The translations under genes and the position numbers were made by a program. This document shows positions 50,796 through 59,570 of a DNA stretch of 64,000 nt, piece by piece. The stretch comes from Bacillus sp. EB600. Its GTDB lineage: Bacteria; Bacillota; Bacilli; Bacillales; Cytobacillaceae. The notes beneath the pieces were generated by a model. That model was not told the origin of the DNA and searched no databases. It worked only from the letters and a program-made list of their open reading frames with translations. Within the stretch, counting starts at the first letter, position 1; each line of letters starts with the position of its first letter. The stretch covers positions 1 through 64,000 of the forward strand of contig NZ_JAEVLT010000019.1 in the NCBI RefSeq assembly GCF_024494385.1, in the 5' to 3' direction.

Positions 50796-51185
50796 AAATC
50801 TTCCCCCCTCATTAAACTTCATCCATCTTGTCTTCAGCGGTAACTTTCTTTACTTCACTGAAACTCAGATTGGCCTAGTAAGCTAACCTTCCATCTTAGA
50901 CCACAATAGTAATTCTTCCTTTTTGTTCCATTATATCATTCACATAGTACTAGGATTGACTTAAAATAAAGAACTTTAGTGTCCTTTCTCGTGAAGTTTA
51001 TTGAATAATGGAAAAGAAAGCAACTCAAGAACCGTATTCATGAATGATACGATAAAAACAGAGTAGAGATAATCCGCCCAACAATTTGACATTTTGGTAT
51101 TGTATGGTTAAAGGATTTTTAGGTAAAACCTAAATCGAATTCGGGCAGGGAATACCTAAAAATAAACAAAAAGTCCGAACTAAAA
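50796..51185. other. Intergenic, no gene seen
   Basis: Contains TTTAGGT-aaa-ACCTAAA (~51117-51133), a small palindrome. Otherwise unremarkable. Confidence 0.4.
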
Positions 51186-51216
51186 AAAGGTGAACCTATT
51201 ACTAGATCACCTTCTC
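51183..51216 (-). terminator. Terminator of helicase-nuclease gene
   Basis: GGTGA ... TCACC with a T7 run on the minus strand. Confidence 0.7.
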
Positions 51217-51270
51217 TATTTGCTTCAAATGAAACATATATTTTAGCTATAATGCATTCTCTTTGCAATA

Positions 51271-53820
51271 TTATTCTTTAACTCTCTTAATAGGCCTATT
51301 AGGAAGAGACTCATATATAGCATGATATGTAAGTCCCACCTCTTCTAAATTTCTACTTAATTTAGCTACAAATGTTGCACTCTCAGTTTCACGATAAGTA
51401 TCAAGCAGTAATGCACGGATTCGAGAAGCCAACTTTGCAATTTCATTTGGCATCCAAATATGCATAATATCGCCTGGACTAGCTGCTGGATTAGCAGGAA
51501 CATCTGGTCCAATAATCATTAGCTTGTTAAGCCGATGGGATTCTGGAAACTCTTCACTATACCAAACTTTATGATTGTGAGATTGTCCAATATCTTTTTT
51601 GGAGTATTGTGAAGTATCTCTTTTGTCTTCTTTGCTTTCGAGAAGAATGTCAACTTCCAGAGAAGACCAAAACACATCTGGCCCACGTCCTATTCCTGAA
51701 AGTTGATCAGGGCGACTAGCTTCAAACCCTAAATAACGACCGAGCCAATAAAGAGCTTCTTCGTATTGATTTGATGAATTCTTTTCAGAAAAAAGTGCTG
51801 CGAAACGCCCGTCCATCTCACTAAATGATCCATAATTAAAATCACCTCGTTCACTAAGTACTTTAGCAATACGATCAGCTTGTGTCTCACCACTAATCAA
51901 TATTGGCAAAGAAGGTGTTGACTGCTGTTGATAACTAATTCGTCCAAGTGCTCGATATGCATTCCCAGATCTATTGAAAAACCGTTCTGCTGCAGAATTA
52001 TTACCACTAAGTAGATAAACGTATCCAATCCAGTGAGCATGCCATGCTGCTTGCGCTTTGTCATTCTGAAAAAGCTCTTCAAGAGTTGGTTCTAAGGCAT
52101 GAATAGCTCTGTTGTAATTACGATCCCATAAGTGTTTAAGGAAATGACGTTCCGCAAAGGCTACCCTTGTTTGTAAAGTCTCCCCTTGATATTCCTCTTC
52201 ATTTGTTACACCTTCAGAGGTGGCTGAAAACGGTTGAACACGTGCTTTGTGTATGGATGTCCATCCTTCATTACGAGGGACAGACAACACTGTTGAAACC
52301 AAACCTGCAAGATCTTCAATGGATGTTAAATCCTTGGTCAAATCCTCTCCAAGCTTAAGTTGTGCTTTAGTGAAAGGAGGGAGCGCATTACGATTAGCTC
52401 TTCGTGTAATCCAATCTCCTATGTCATCTCCAAGTAAAAAAACAGCACCGTAGTCATCATTTCCACGAGAAATTCTACCCATTGATTGTACCAGCCGAGA
52501 AGCTACTGTACCTTGTAAAAATTTATTATCCCCTAAATTATTCCACAGGAATTTCTCCATTAGCCCTGTTCCAGAAGGAAGCCCATCAATAACTAATAAA
52601 CGACAGGTATCACCAGGAAAGTCCATCCCTTCAAAACGTGCTGGCGCAACTAACATGCCAGATGATGCGCGTTTGAATTCCTCAACTTTATCTGAAAAGT
52701 CGTTCGTTGAAAACTGCATCTCATGCTCTCTCCATCTGCGAGCTCGATAATCGCTTTTGGGAATAACTAATATTTTCTGTTCACGGCTTAGTTGAACAAT
52801 ATAATTAAAAATTTCATCTTTTATTTTTGGATTCATATACGACGCAACTATTAATCGTTCGGACTCACCAGCACTTGTTTTAGGGTCTACATGAGCGTCT
52901 GGTGAAAAACCGAACGTACGAACAAATTCAGGCTCATCTTGTACAGTAGCTGATAAGAATATTTTTCTAATATTATGAGACATAAAAGGCAGTTCGTGCA
53001 CAGGAGGCAAAAAAGTCGAAAATTCAATCGTATCGCCGGTTATAAACACAGAGCAAAGATCAAGATTATCCCGTAAATGTTCCCATGTAAACAAAGTATT
53101 TCTATTAGATGAAACACCTTCAGTGGTTAATGCCTCTATAACTCTTCCCACTATGTTATGCCATACGAAAAGAGGAATGAATATAACTGAAGGATCATCC
53201 TTGAATGTTACCACTTGATCAAATTCTTGAGTGCGAAAAATCGATTCAAAATAAGGACGGACTTGTCCAACAACCGTTGCATATGTACTTGGAAATTCGT
53301 TCTCTGTAATTCGTAATGTAAAGTTATCTCTAACAATATGTGAAGCCACATGAGCATCGTCAAATATAATGCCTTGAACGTCATCACGAAAGCGACGGTT
53401 TTTACCGTTAAATAGAGTCTGATAGTTTGTTAAACACTGCACCTGACCGAGATTGAATTCACGTTCATTTTGCATAACCCCATTAAAGTAGGTTGCAACC
53501 TTTAATCCTAATTTTTCAGCAGCGGCCGCAGTCTGCTTAATTAACTGATTTGACCCACACAAGTAAAAAATACGACCTTCTGACTCATTAGCCATGGACT
53601 GGCCTTTTAAAAGCCCAATTACTGTTTTGCCCCCTCCGGTGTTTAAGTTAACCACTACATTTGTCTTGTCACTATTTGAAGACAAACCTTCTAACGCCAA
53701 GTACTGACCCCTCCACAAATCGTTAACTTGTCCTTTTGGAAGGCTATCATATAATTTAATCGGATCGACTTCCCTAGGTTTCGTTGTTTGATTTAGGAAT
53801 TTACTAAAGTCAAATGTCAT
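51271..53820 (-). CDS. DEAD/DEAH-type helicase with C-terminal nuclease-like domain (849 aa)
   Basis: ATG at 53820 (MTFDF) after GAGGTG. SF2 motifs: Walker A LNTGGGKTVIG (~59-68), DDAH box GIIFDDAHVAS (~150), LSATV (~290), and VQSMGRISRG (~455). The block ARFEGMDFPGDTCRLLVIDG resembles the XPD/DinG-like branch. Residues ~560-690 look helical and TPR-like. Near residue 710, RGPDVFWSSLEVDILLESKE gives PD-(x)n-E-S-K, a PD-(D/E)xK nuclease signature, then KKDIGQSHNHKVWYSEEF. No partner gene on either side, so a single-gene defence effector is plausible; not a recognised named system. Confidence 0.82.
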   Translation of the reverse strand: MTFDFSKFLNQTTKPREVDPIKLYDSLPKGQVNDLWRGQYLALEGLSSNSDKTNVVVNLNTGGGKTVIGLLKGQSMANESEGRIFYLCGSNQLIKQTAAAAEKLGLKVATYFNGVMQNEREFNLGQVQCLTNYQTLFNGKNRRFRDDVQGIIFDDAHVASHIVRDNFTLRITENEFPSTYATVVGQVRPYFESIFRTQEFDQVVTFKDDPSVIFIPLFVWHNIVGRVIEALTTEGVSSNRNTLFTWEHLRDNLDLCSVFITGDTIEFSTFLPPVHELPFMSHNIRKIFLSATVQDEPEFVRTFGFSPDAHVDPKTSAGESERLIVASYMNPKIKDEIFNYIVQLSREQKILVIPKSDYRARRWREHEMQFSTNDFSDKVEEFKRASSGMLVAPARFEGMDFPGDTCRLLVIDGLPSGTGLMEKFLWNNLGDNKFLQGTVASRLVQSMGRISRGNDDYGAVFLLGDDIGDWITRRANRNALPPFTKAQLKLGEDLTKDLTSIEDLAGLVSTVLSVPRNEGWTSIHKARVQPFSATSEGVTNEEEYQGETLQTRVAFAERHFLKHLWDRNYNRAIHALEPTLEELFQNDKAQAAWHAHWIGYVYLLSGNNSAAERFFNRSGNAYRALGRISYQQQSTPSLPILISGETQADRIAKVLSERGDFNYGSFSEMDGRFAALFSEKNSSNQYEEALYWLGRYLGFEASRPDQLSGIGRGPDVFWSSLEVDILLESKEDKRDTSQYSKKDIGQSHNHKVWYSEEFPESHRLNKLMIIGPDVPANPAASPGDIMHIWMPNEIAKLASRIRALLLDTYRETESATFVAKLSRNLEEVGLTYHAIYESLPNRPIKRVKE

Positions 53821-54230
53821 AATATACACCTCAATTCATCTAAATAACATCTCTAACAGTCAATTAAGTCATTCTAATGAAGTAGTATACATAAACAGAT
53901 CTTAATAATAATAATATACTTTCTTTTCACAAAAAACTTAAGAATGAAGTTATATATTTCCTAATAAAGTGTGATTTTTACTATGAAATAATTTCTTTCA
54001 TATTCGTTAATAAGTTTATAAACAGGACTCTCCCGCAAACATAAGCTTAATAATAAGAAGAGTTTTATTTAAAATCAACCAAATTTATTCTCATAAGTCT
54101 TTTCAACATAATGTCAACTATGTTGAGTTTTCGTGCTGTTGATGGTATGATTTAGGTATATTTTTCAACATAGTTTATAAGGGAACTACTAAAATAGAAT
54201 TCTACATAGTTTATAGGGAGTGGCAAAAGG
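53821..54230. other. Divergent promoter region with recombination site
   Basis: AT-rich sequence between the helicase-nuclease and the TnpI-like gene; the IRS-like site at 54104-54220 is listed separately. Confidence 0.5.
54104..54220 (+). promoter_or_regulatory. IRS-like recombination site of TnpI-type recombinase
   Basis: Core inverted repeat CAACATA-atgtcaac-TATGTTG (54104-54125), followed by two direct repeats TTCAACATAGTTTATAAGGG (54164-) and TTCTACATAGTTTATAGGGA (54200-), 36 bp apart and ending at the gene's ribosome site. This core-plus-two-accessory-sites layout, ~116 bp long, is that of the Tn4430 IRS upstream of tnpI. Confidence 0.75.
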
Positions 54231-55082
54231 ATGGATTCCTTTATTCAATATCTCCAAAAGGATGGAAAAAGTGAAAATACAATCAAAGGATACGTTCAAT
54301 CAGTTTCCGGATTTCTAAAATGGTTTGATCAATCAAAAGGAGTCGAATTTCAGAGGTTACATCATGAAAACATAAGAGAATATCTTTCGTTCCTAAAAAC
54401 AATAAAAAATTCAAAACCCAAAACGATTAATACCAAAATCAACGCCCTAGTCAAGTTCAATGAATTCCTGATTGAATCCAACATGCAGGAGGACATGGTT
54501 CTAACGAAAAAAGATTTTGTAAAAGTTCAGCAGCAGTATGCTTCACTGGCCAAAGTGGAGTATAAAGATGTTGAGAAGTTTCGCCAGATGGTACTTGATA
54601 GTGGGAATAAACGAAATTATGCCCTTGTGACCCTTCTTGCTTATGCCGGATTACGGATCTCTGAAGCTCTTAACCTCAAATTGGATGATTTTAATATTAC
54701 GTCTCGTGAGATTCTTGTAAAAAACGGAAAAGGTAGTAAATCAAGAACAGTATTTATGAATGATAAAGTAAAAGCAGCTCTTCAATCCTGGTTAAAGGAA
54801 CGTGAAAAAGAAGGCATTGAAAATGAACAGCTCTTTGTAAGCAATCGAAATAAACAAATGGATAGAACAACGGTTAATAAACTCTTTAAAGAATACGCTG
54901 AAAAGCTTCGGAAAGATATTACTCCACATGATTTACGGCATTTCTTTTGTTCTCATGCAATTAATAAAGGCATGAGCGTTCACGAAGTGGCTAACCAGGC
55001 AGGACATTCCAATATTCATACGACTTTGCTTTATACCAACCCCAGTAAAGACGACTTAATTAATAAAATGAATCAATTATAG
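54231..55082 (+). CDS. TnpI-like tyrosine recombinase (283 aa)
   Basis: ATG after AGGGAG within the second accessory repeat. N-terminal domain starts MDSFIQYLQKDGKSENTIKG; the catalytic domain is complete: Arg in AYAGLRISEALNLKLD, Lys in NGKGSKSRTVFMND, HxxR in PHDLRHFFCSHA, His in QAGHSNIHTTLLYT and the nucleophile Tyr in LLYTNPSK. Length and start match TnpI of the Tn4430 transposon, whose protein resolves cointegrates at IRS. No Tn3-type transposase is nearby, so here it probably serves plasmid multimer resolution. Confidence 0.88.
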   Translation: MDSFIQYLQKDGKSENTIKGYVQSVSGFLKWFDQSKGVEFQRLHHENIREYLSFLKTIKNSKPKTINTKINALVKFNEFLIESNMQEDMVLTKKDFVKVQQQYASLAKVEYKDVEKFRQMVLDSGNKRNYALVTLLAYAGLRISEALNLKLDDFNITSREILVKNGKGSKSRTVFMNDKVKAALQSWLKEREKEGIENEQLFVSNRNKQMDRTTVNKLFKEYAEKLRKDITPHDLRHFFCSHAINKGMSVHEVANQAGHSNIHTTLLYTNPSKDDLINKMNQL

Positions 55083-55099
55083 GGAGGAAAGGAAGGAAA

Positions 55100-55378
55100 T
55101 TGAAATTTGATTTAGAAAAATTTACAGTTGATGAATTTTCCGATGGTACCAAATTACATGAATGGATTTCTAAAAATTATTTTACCGAAGATGCAGAACT
55201 ACCAGGTCTTTTAAAAATCCCCGTTATGGATTGGGATGATGAATTAAATGATTATGTGTTGATTGAAGGATTTGAATGGTTAGAAGAGGATATAGGTCAC
55301 AATACGGAAATTTGGGTATGCTGGGATGAAGATGATGGGAAAATGCTCGACTGGTGGATAACAGGTGACAATTGTTAG
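55100..55378 (+). CDS. Acidic hypothetical protein (92 aa)
   Basis: TTG start after GGAGGAAAGGAAGG, 17 bases behind the recombinase stop, so probably co-transcribed. Strongly acidic and tryptophan-rich (TEIWVCWDEDDGKMLDWW; GFEWLEEDIGHN). Such acidity could reflect a DNA-mimic or an inhibitor, but there is no evidence beyond composition. No family recognised. Confidence 0.6.
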   Translation: MKFDLEKFTVDEFSDGTKLHEWISKNYFTEDAELPGLLKIPVMDWDDELNDYVLIEGFEWLEEDIGHNTEIWVCWDEDDGKMLDWWITGDNC

Positions 55379-55404
55379 GATTTATTTATATATTTTTGCT
55401 TTAA

Positions 55405-55463
55405 TGGTTAACTTTAGTTAACACGGTTAACCTATTGATATATAATAGTTAATAAGTTAACTT
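55405..55463 (+). promoter_or_regulatory. GTTAAC box array, copy 2
   Basis: GTTAAC at 55407, 55417, 55426 and 55456, with GTTAAT at 55448. The first 30 bases match 20998-21028. Lies over the promoter region of the RHH/coiled-coil gene. Confidence 0.7.
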
Positions 55464-55479
55464 TTGGAGAGTGAAAAAA

Positions 55480-56388
55480 ATGTCCGACAAAACGTTTGGG
55501 GTAAAAGTAAGTGAAGAAATATATGACAAAGTAAAGAATATGATCGATATTTCCGGGATTTCTTCAAAAGAGTGGTTTGAAAAAGTTGTAGCAGTAAGTG
55601 AGGTTCAAAGCTTAAAGGACGGTTCCGGAGATTATAAGCAAGATTTAACAGAATTAGAGAAGCACACTACCCGCATTTATGAGTTAGTGGCCAATATGAT
55701 TCAACGTGCTAATTACTTAAAAGATGATGCAATGAAGGGATTAGAAACCAAGCTAGAAAGCAAGGAGTTAACTATTTCTGAGTTGCAGGGTAATGTTAAA
55801 ACATTAAAAGATGAATTAAAACGATTAGAAGATGATTCAAAGCAATCTGAGAATGACAAACAAGCTTTATCTGAACAAGTGGAAGGATTAAGATCCACAA
55901 ACGATAATAACCAGGCCCTTATTCAGGAATACAAAGAAAAGATCGATACGTTATCATCATTAGTAAATGAATATAAAGGGTTTGCTACGGAGAACGTTGA
56001 GTTGAAAGAGAAATATGCAGCAGAAAAAGAACAAATGAAATCAGAATTTGAACAAAAAGAAAGTAATTTTGAATCTTCTATCCATCAATTAAAAGCAACA
56101 GTTCAAGATCAACGTAAACAAGTTGAGCAGTTGACAGAAAAGCTCAGCAGCACGATCCAAGTAAACGAAAAAGAAACCGAATCATTAAAGGTTAACTTTG
56201 AAAACCAGTTAACTCAGTTAACCAACTCGAAAGATATAGAAAGAGAACGTGCTATCTTAGAAGTGGAAAGAAAATATCAAGAAAAGCTTCAAGAAGTGCA
56301 TGATCAATACAATGAAAAACTCGCTCGATTGTATGAAAAATTTGATCGTAATGAAGATACAGGTAAAGGAAAAACAGAAAATAAATAA
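55480..56388 (+). CDS. RHH/coiled-coil plasmid protein (302 aa)
   Basis: ATG at 55480 (TTTGGAGAG upstream); GTG at 55471 is too close to that site. N-terminal ~45 residues (FGVKVSEEIYDKVKNMIDIS, then SSKEWFEKVV) resemble a ribbon-helix-helix DNA-binding domain. From ~residue 75 to ~295 an almost continuous coiled coil (ETKLESKELTISELQGNVKT, and similar). Comparable in layout to KfrA-type plasmid proteins that form DNA-bound filaments. GTTAAC clusters upstream, inside the gene (56191, 56208, 56217) and after the relaxase gene are its likely binding sites. Partition or segregation role is inference. Confidence 0.75.
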   Translation: MSDKTFGVKVSEEIYDKVKNMIDISGISSKEWFEKVVAVSEVQSLKDGSGDYKQDLTELEKHTTRIYELVANMIQRANYLKDDAMKGLETKLESKELTISELQGNVKTLKDELKRLEDDSKQSENDKQALSEQVEGLRSTNDNNQALIQEYKEKIDTLSSLVNEYKGFATENVELKEKYAAEKEQMKSEFEQKESNFESSIHQLKATVQDQRKQVEQLTEKLSSTIQVNEKETESLKVNFENQLTQLTNSKDIERERAILEVERKYQEKLQEVHDQYNEKLARLYEKFDRNEDTGKGKTENK

Positions 56389-56391
56389 GTT

Positions 56392-56426
56392 AAAAACAGG
56401 GAACGGAGCGATGTCCGTCCCCTGTT
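56392..56426 (+). terminator. Terminator
   Basis: ACAGGGAACGGA-gcgatg-TCCGTCCCCTGT. Confidence 0.7.
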
Positions 56427-56625
56427 ATGCATGTTGGTAAAAGACCTTTAAACACATATGGCTATCTTTAAAATATATCAATAAAAATAATCCCTACAAT
56501 GAAGAAATTTCTTGTTTCGCCCTCCTTTCTATAATCTTTGATGAACTTCAAGATAGTACAGGCAATATTAAAGGACTGGTTCACAACTGGTTAGATATAT
56601 AAATAAATACCCTTGGAGAAATGTT

Positions 56626-56740
56626 CCAGGCGAACGAAAAAGAAATCGAATCATTAAAGGTTAACAATAAAACTAAGTTAACTTAGTTAACCTGATCAAG
56701 AAAAAACGTGCTATCCTAGGGTCAACCAACAAATATAAAA
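56626..56740 (+). pseudogene. Degenerate copy of part of the RHH/coiled-coil gene
   Basis: GCGAACGAAAAAGAAATCGA ... CATTAAAGGTTAAC matches 56160-56250 of the intact gene and keeps three GTTAAC boxes (56660, 56677, 56686), but the coding frame is broken. Retention of the boxes in decayed sequence is consistent with a site function. Confidence 0.65.
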
Positions 56741-56741
56741 A

Positions 56742-56783
56742 AGCCTAATTTCTCGTTTACAACACCGAGAAATTAGGCTTTAG
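56742..56783. terminator. Bidirectional terminator
   Basis: AAGCCTAATTTCTCG-tttacaacac-CGAGAAATTAGGCTT. Confidence 0.85.
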
Positions 56784-56869
56784 TTACTTCATAAAAGCGC
56801 CCTTTAATGGAATAACTGGGTAGTTTCTATTAGCTGGGTTGAATAAGAAAGTAGTAACATTGTCTGTGC

Positions 56870-57340
56870 TCATTTCACTAATTTTTCACCTGATATAATT
56901 TCAAATAAAACTGCTGACTGTTCTTTTGTTAATTGAAGAGCATACTGATTATCACCTCGACCAATCACCAATCTGTCTTTATCAGGAGTAATCCAAATTT
57001 TGTTCAATATTGCATGTACCTTTATTTTAGGGTCTTTAGGTTGAAAAACAAATTGATAATCAGGCGGTTGAAGAGTATCTCTTTTTGCATATTCCCATTT
57101 AAGTTCATTTAGAATTTCCTTTACTTTATGGACTTGCTTTCCATTTGTGATTTTTCTAAATTCTTCAAAATTACTTTCATTACCAACACACTTTTGGGCT
57201 TTGATGAATTGGTCTTCGTCTTTTATTCCATTTGCCACCCCAGTTGTGGAGGTTGTTCCGTTAGGTTTATTATGCGAACAGCCTGTTGAAAATGAAATAA
57301 TAATGCTAATAAAAATTGGGATCAACAATAAGTTTCTCAA
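56870..57340 (-). CDS. Lipoprotein of unknown function (156 aa)
   Basis: TTG start at 57340 with AGGAGGGAAG upstream; the longer frame to 57436 has no ribosome site. Signal peptide with hydrophobic core LLLIPIFISIIISF and lipobox STGC (Cys ~21). Mature part is charged and folded-looking (KQVHKVKEILNELKWEYAKR ... DKDRLVIGRGDNQYALQLTK). Membrane-anchored outside the cell. No family recognised. Confidence 0.75.
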   Translation of the reverse strand: MRNLLLIPIFISIIISFSTGCSHNKPNGTTSTTGVANGIKDEDQFIKAQKCVGNESNFEEFRKITNGKQVHKVKEILNELKWEYAKRDTLQPPDYQFVFQPKDPKIKVHAILNKIWITPDKDRLVIGRGDNQYALQLTKEQSAVLFEIISGEKLVK

Positions 57341-57518
57341 TTCGAATACTTCCCTCCTCTGAGTCAATTGTGCAGTACTCTTGTCAAAAATGTTAACTAA
57401 AAAGGACACAATCCCTTGCACTGGAATAGCGCCCAATTGCTGAATACCATTATTAAAGTAAAGGGTTAGCGTAAGTACATTTTTTCACAAACTTCTGATT
57501 CTCAAAAATAGTCTTTAA

Positions 57519-57893
57519 TTAATAATTTTCTAACTCATTATTTAAGTCCCTTAAAATTACATCTATTTCGACCACCGCTGTATTATTGTCTGTCGGGAAT
57601 ATGGATGGTTTAACTCTATCTTCTTTCATTGGAATAAGAAATTCATTAATAAACCCAGCCAATTCAATTGGCTCAGCTTTAAAGTTACTCCACTCATAAA
57701 CTGCACAGTTTTCCGCAAATTCTTTTTTAGGAAAGAAAGGAATCAACATATTTCCATCATCATCCTGTGCAGTTGCCCAACCATCATCATATAGCCCCCA
57801 AACTTCCTCATAATCTACGACCTTTTTAATAAAATACTCATACCTAACATTTGGTGGTTGTTTTATGACCGATTCAAACTCTTTTTGATTCAT
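57519..57893 (-). CDS. DUF2750 family protein (124 aa)
   Basis: ATG at 57893 (MNQKEFE) after GGAGGAAAAGGAT. The conserved pattern RYEYFIKKVVDYEEVWGLYD-GWA ... IPFFPKKEFAENCA ... FINEFLIPM is that of DUF2750. Small cytosolic protein, usually chromosomal in many bacteria; role unknown. Followed on the minus strand by an AT-rich spacer without an obvious terminator. Confidence 0.8.
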   Translation of the reverse strand: MNQKEFESVIKQPPNVRYEYFIKKVVDYEEVWGLYDDGWATAQDDDGNMLIPFFPKKEFAENCAVYEWSNFKAEPIELAGFINEFLIPMKEDRVKPSIFPTDNNTAVVEIDVILRDLNNELENY

Positions 57894-58711
57894 ATCCTTT
57901 TCCTCCAGCAACTTCATTTGAAAAATCCATTTAACTATAAATTCTTTAGCAGGAAATAAAATACCTTCTTTCGCTAAAGGCCTTTACTTCAATAAGAAAA
58001 AGCTATTCTCCTTCTTGAAGAATAGCATCCGTTAGCGAAATAAGACTTTTAAACATTTATTGTTACTACTAAGCTATTTTGTCCAATAGTTGACGATAAA
58101 AGATGTCCTCTTATTGACGGCGAACGTGTCCAGTTCCTGTTTTCATATAATTTTGGAAATCATTTTGCTGGGTTAAAATGTCCAGTTTTTAAGCATTTTA
58201 GCCCAAAAAGTAGCATTGACATTTAAGTTGTCCAAATTAGGGGGTTTTAGAGTACGATTTGGACATAAATAATCGACTTTTTTCAAGTTACTCCGTTCAC
58301 TATGTAGCACAGAAAAAGGATAGTTTTTTTAGAGTGTGGTATATTTTGAAAATTAAAAGTGAAGCATTCCTGTCGTGATTCTCACTTAAAATCCAGTAGT
58401 TACAACGACTGGCAGTTAAAAATACTGTTATTGGCAGTATCTTTTATAAATGTAAGAAAGCCAAAAATACGCAAGTAGTGCATAAAAACTCGCATAATTT
58501 TAGATCTTTAATTTTATTCTTTATTGTATTAGAGCACCCGTTAGCACAACAAGCAAAAAAAGACTGCCGCAGCAATCTCCATCTTTTACTCTTGTTATTT
58601 GGTTAATGATTGGCGATTTCTACAATAAGTAGAATTTGACAAACCTCAATGGTTCCCCCAATTTAAATTACAGAACAGGCCTGTCTCAAGTAGCATGGGT
58701 AGGCCGTCCTA
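57894..58711. other. Intergenic, 820 bp, with repeats
   Basis: Hairpin AAGCTATTC/GAATAGC (~57999-58028), a CCCGTTAGC-type motif at ~58536, and a cluster of TGTCC repeats (58077-58265) that may be the end of a lost insertion sequence. No gene seen. Confidence 0.45.
58077..58265. repeat. TGTCC repeat cluster, possible IS end
   Basis: TGTCC at ~58080, 58104, 58127, 58179 and 58230 and an inverted GGACA at ~58260; two are extended as TGTCCAGTT. Multiple short repeats are typical of IS21-like or Tn7-like ends, but no transposase remains. Confidence 0.35.
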
Positions 58712-59476
58712 TTAGTTAAACGTGACATTTACCTTATAACCCATATTCTTAAAAAATTCCTTTAACGCTTTTTTTGCATTTTTCTCTGCAGTATCTAGTA
58801 GACCACTAGAGATGGCATCTTGACGAATTTGCTCTTGTGCATCAGCTGCCATTTTAAACCCCTCATCCATTTTAGTAGCAGCACGGAAAAGCCCACCATT
58901 TTCATAGGTTTGTGCTTTATCCATCTGTAATGATGGGTCCTGGATGAGCTTTGCATGAGGAAGGGTAATATCTATTTCTTTTGTTTTTTCATTAATAACC
59001 ATGTCCTTAGAAGTAATCCCTTTCAAATCAACACCAGCAATTACCGTCCCAGGTATAATTAATAGTACTTCACGTTTTGTTCCTGGCAAATCCTTAGAGA
59101 TGTCTTTCCCGAAAATCTTATTATCCTTTTCGTGTATAACCGCTTTCGTATAGGCTTCAGCTGTTGCCAATGTGGATAGCTCTTGAACGTGTTCAACAAA
59201 CGTGACAGACTTATGTTTGAAGGTACTGCCCGCAAATAGCCAAATTACTCCTAAAGTGATGATTAAAAGAACAAGGATGGCCAAAATAATCTTAAATACA
59301 ACAGCTTTAAAGAAAAACTTAAATATTCCTTTCGGTGGAGATACAGATCTTAAGTTATGATCTATCGCAATAGTTGCAGCACTTTGCTGTTGTGCTTCTT
59401 TTAATTCTATTAATAGTCTTTCTAGCTGTGCAATTTTTTCGTCTTTTTCTTCTATAATTTCTCTATTGGTATTCAT
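58712..59476 (-). CDS. DUF4230-like membrane protein (254 aa)
   Basis: ATG at 59476 (MNTN) after GAAGGGTG. N-terminal coiled coil (IIEEKDEKIAQLERLLIELK), one membrane helix (FKIILAILVLLIITLGVIWL, ~65-85), then an extracellular domain with VQELSTLATAEAYTKAVIHE ... VLLIIPGTVIAGVDLKGI ... IDITLPHAKLI, the pattern of DUF4230 proteins. C-terminal helices EFFKNMGYKVNVTF. Function of the family is unknown. Confidence 0.8.
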   Translation of the reverse strand: MNTNREIIEEKDEKIAQLERLLIELKEAQQQSAATIAIDHNLRSVSPPKGIFKFFFKAVVFKIILAILVLLIITLGVIWLFAGSTFKHKSVTFVEHVQELSTLATAEAYTKAVIHEKDNKIFGKDISKDLPGTKREVLLIIPGTVIAGVDLKGITSKDMVINEKTKEIDITLPHAKLIQDPSLQMDKAQTYENGGLFRAATKMDEGFKMAADAQEQIRQDAISSGLLDTAEKNAKKALKEFFKNMGYKVNVTFN

Positions 59477-59570
59477 TTTTTCACCCTTCATTTTTAACAT
59501 TACAATTTTTATCCTTTTAATCCCCTGCCCGTTACTTCAATAAGAAGAATGAATCGCCGCATAACCCAAT

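Noticed and set aside
51271-53820. HamB of a Hachiman system
   Set aside because: No DUF1837/HamA gene lies next to it, and the C-terminal nuclease-like motif is not the expected HamB layout; kept as an unclassified helicase-nuclease.
54231-55082. Complete Tn4430-like transposon
   Set aside because: TnpI and IRS are present, but no Tn3-family transposase gene or 38-bp terminal repeats were seen.
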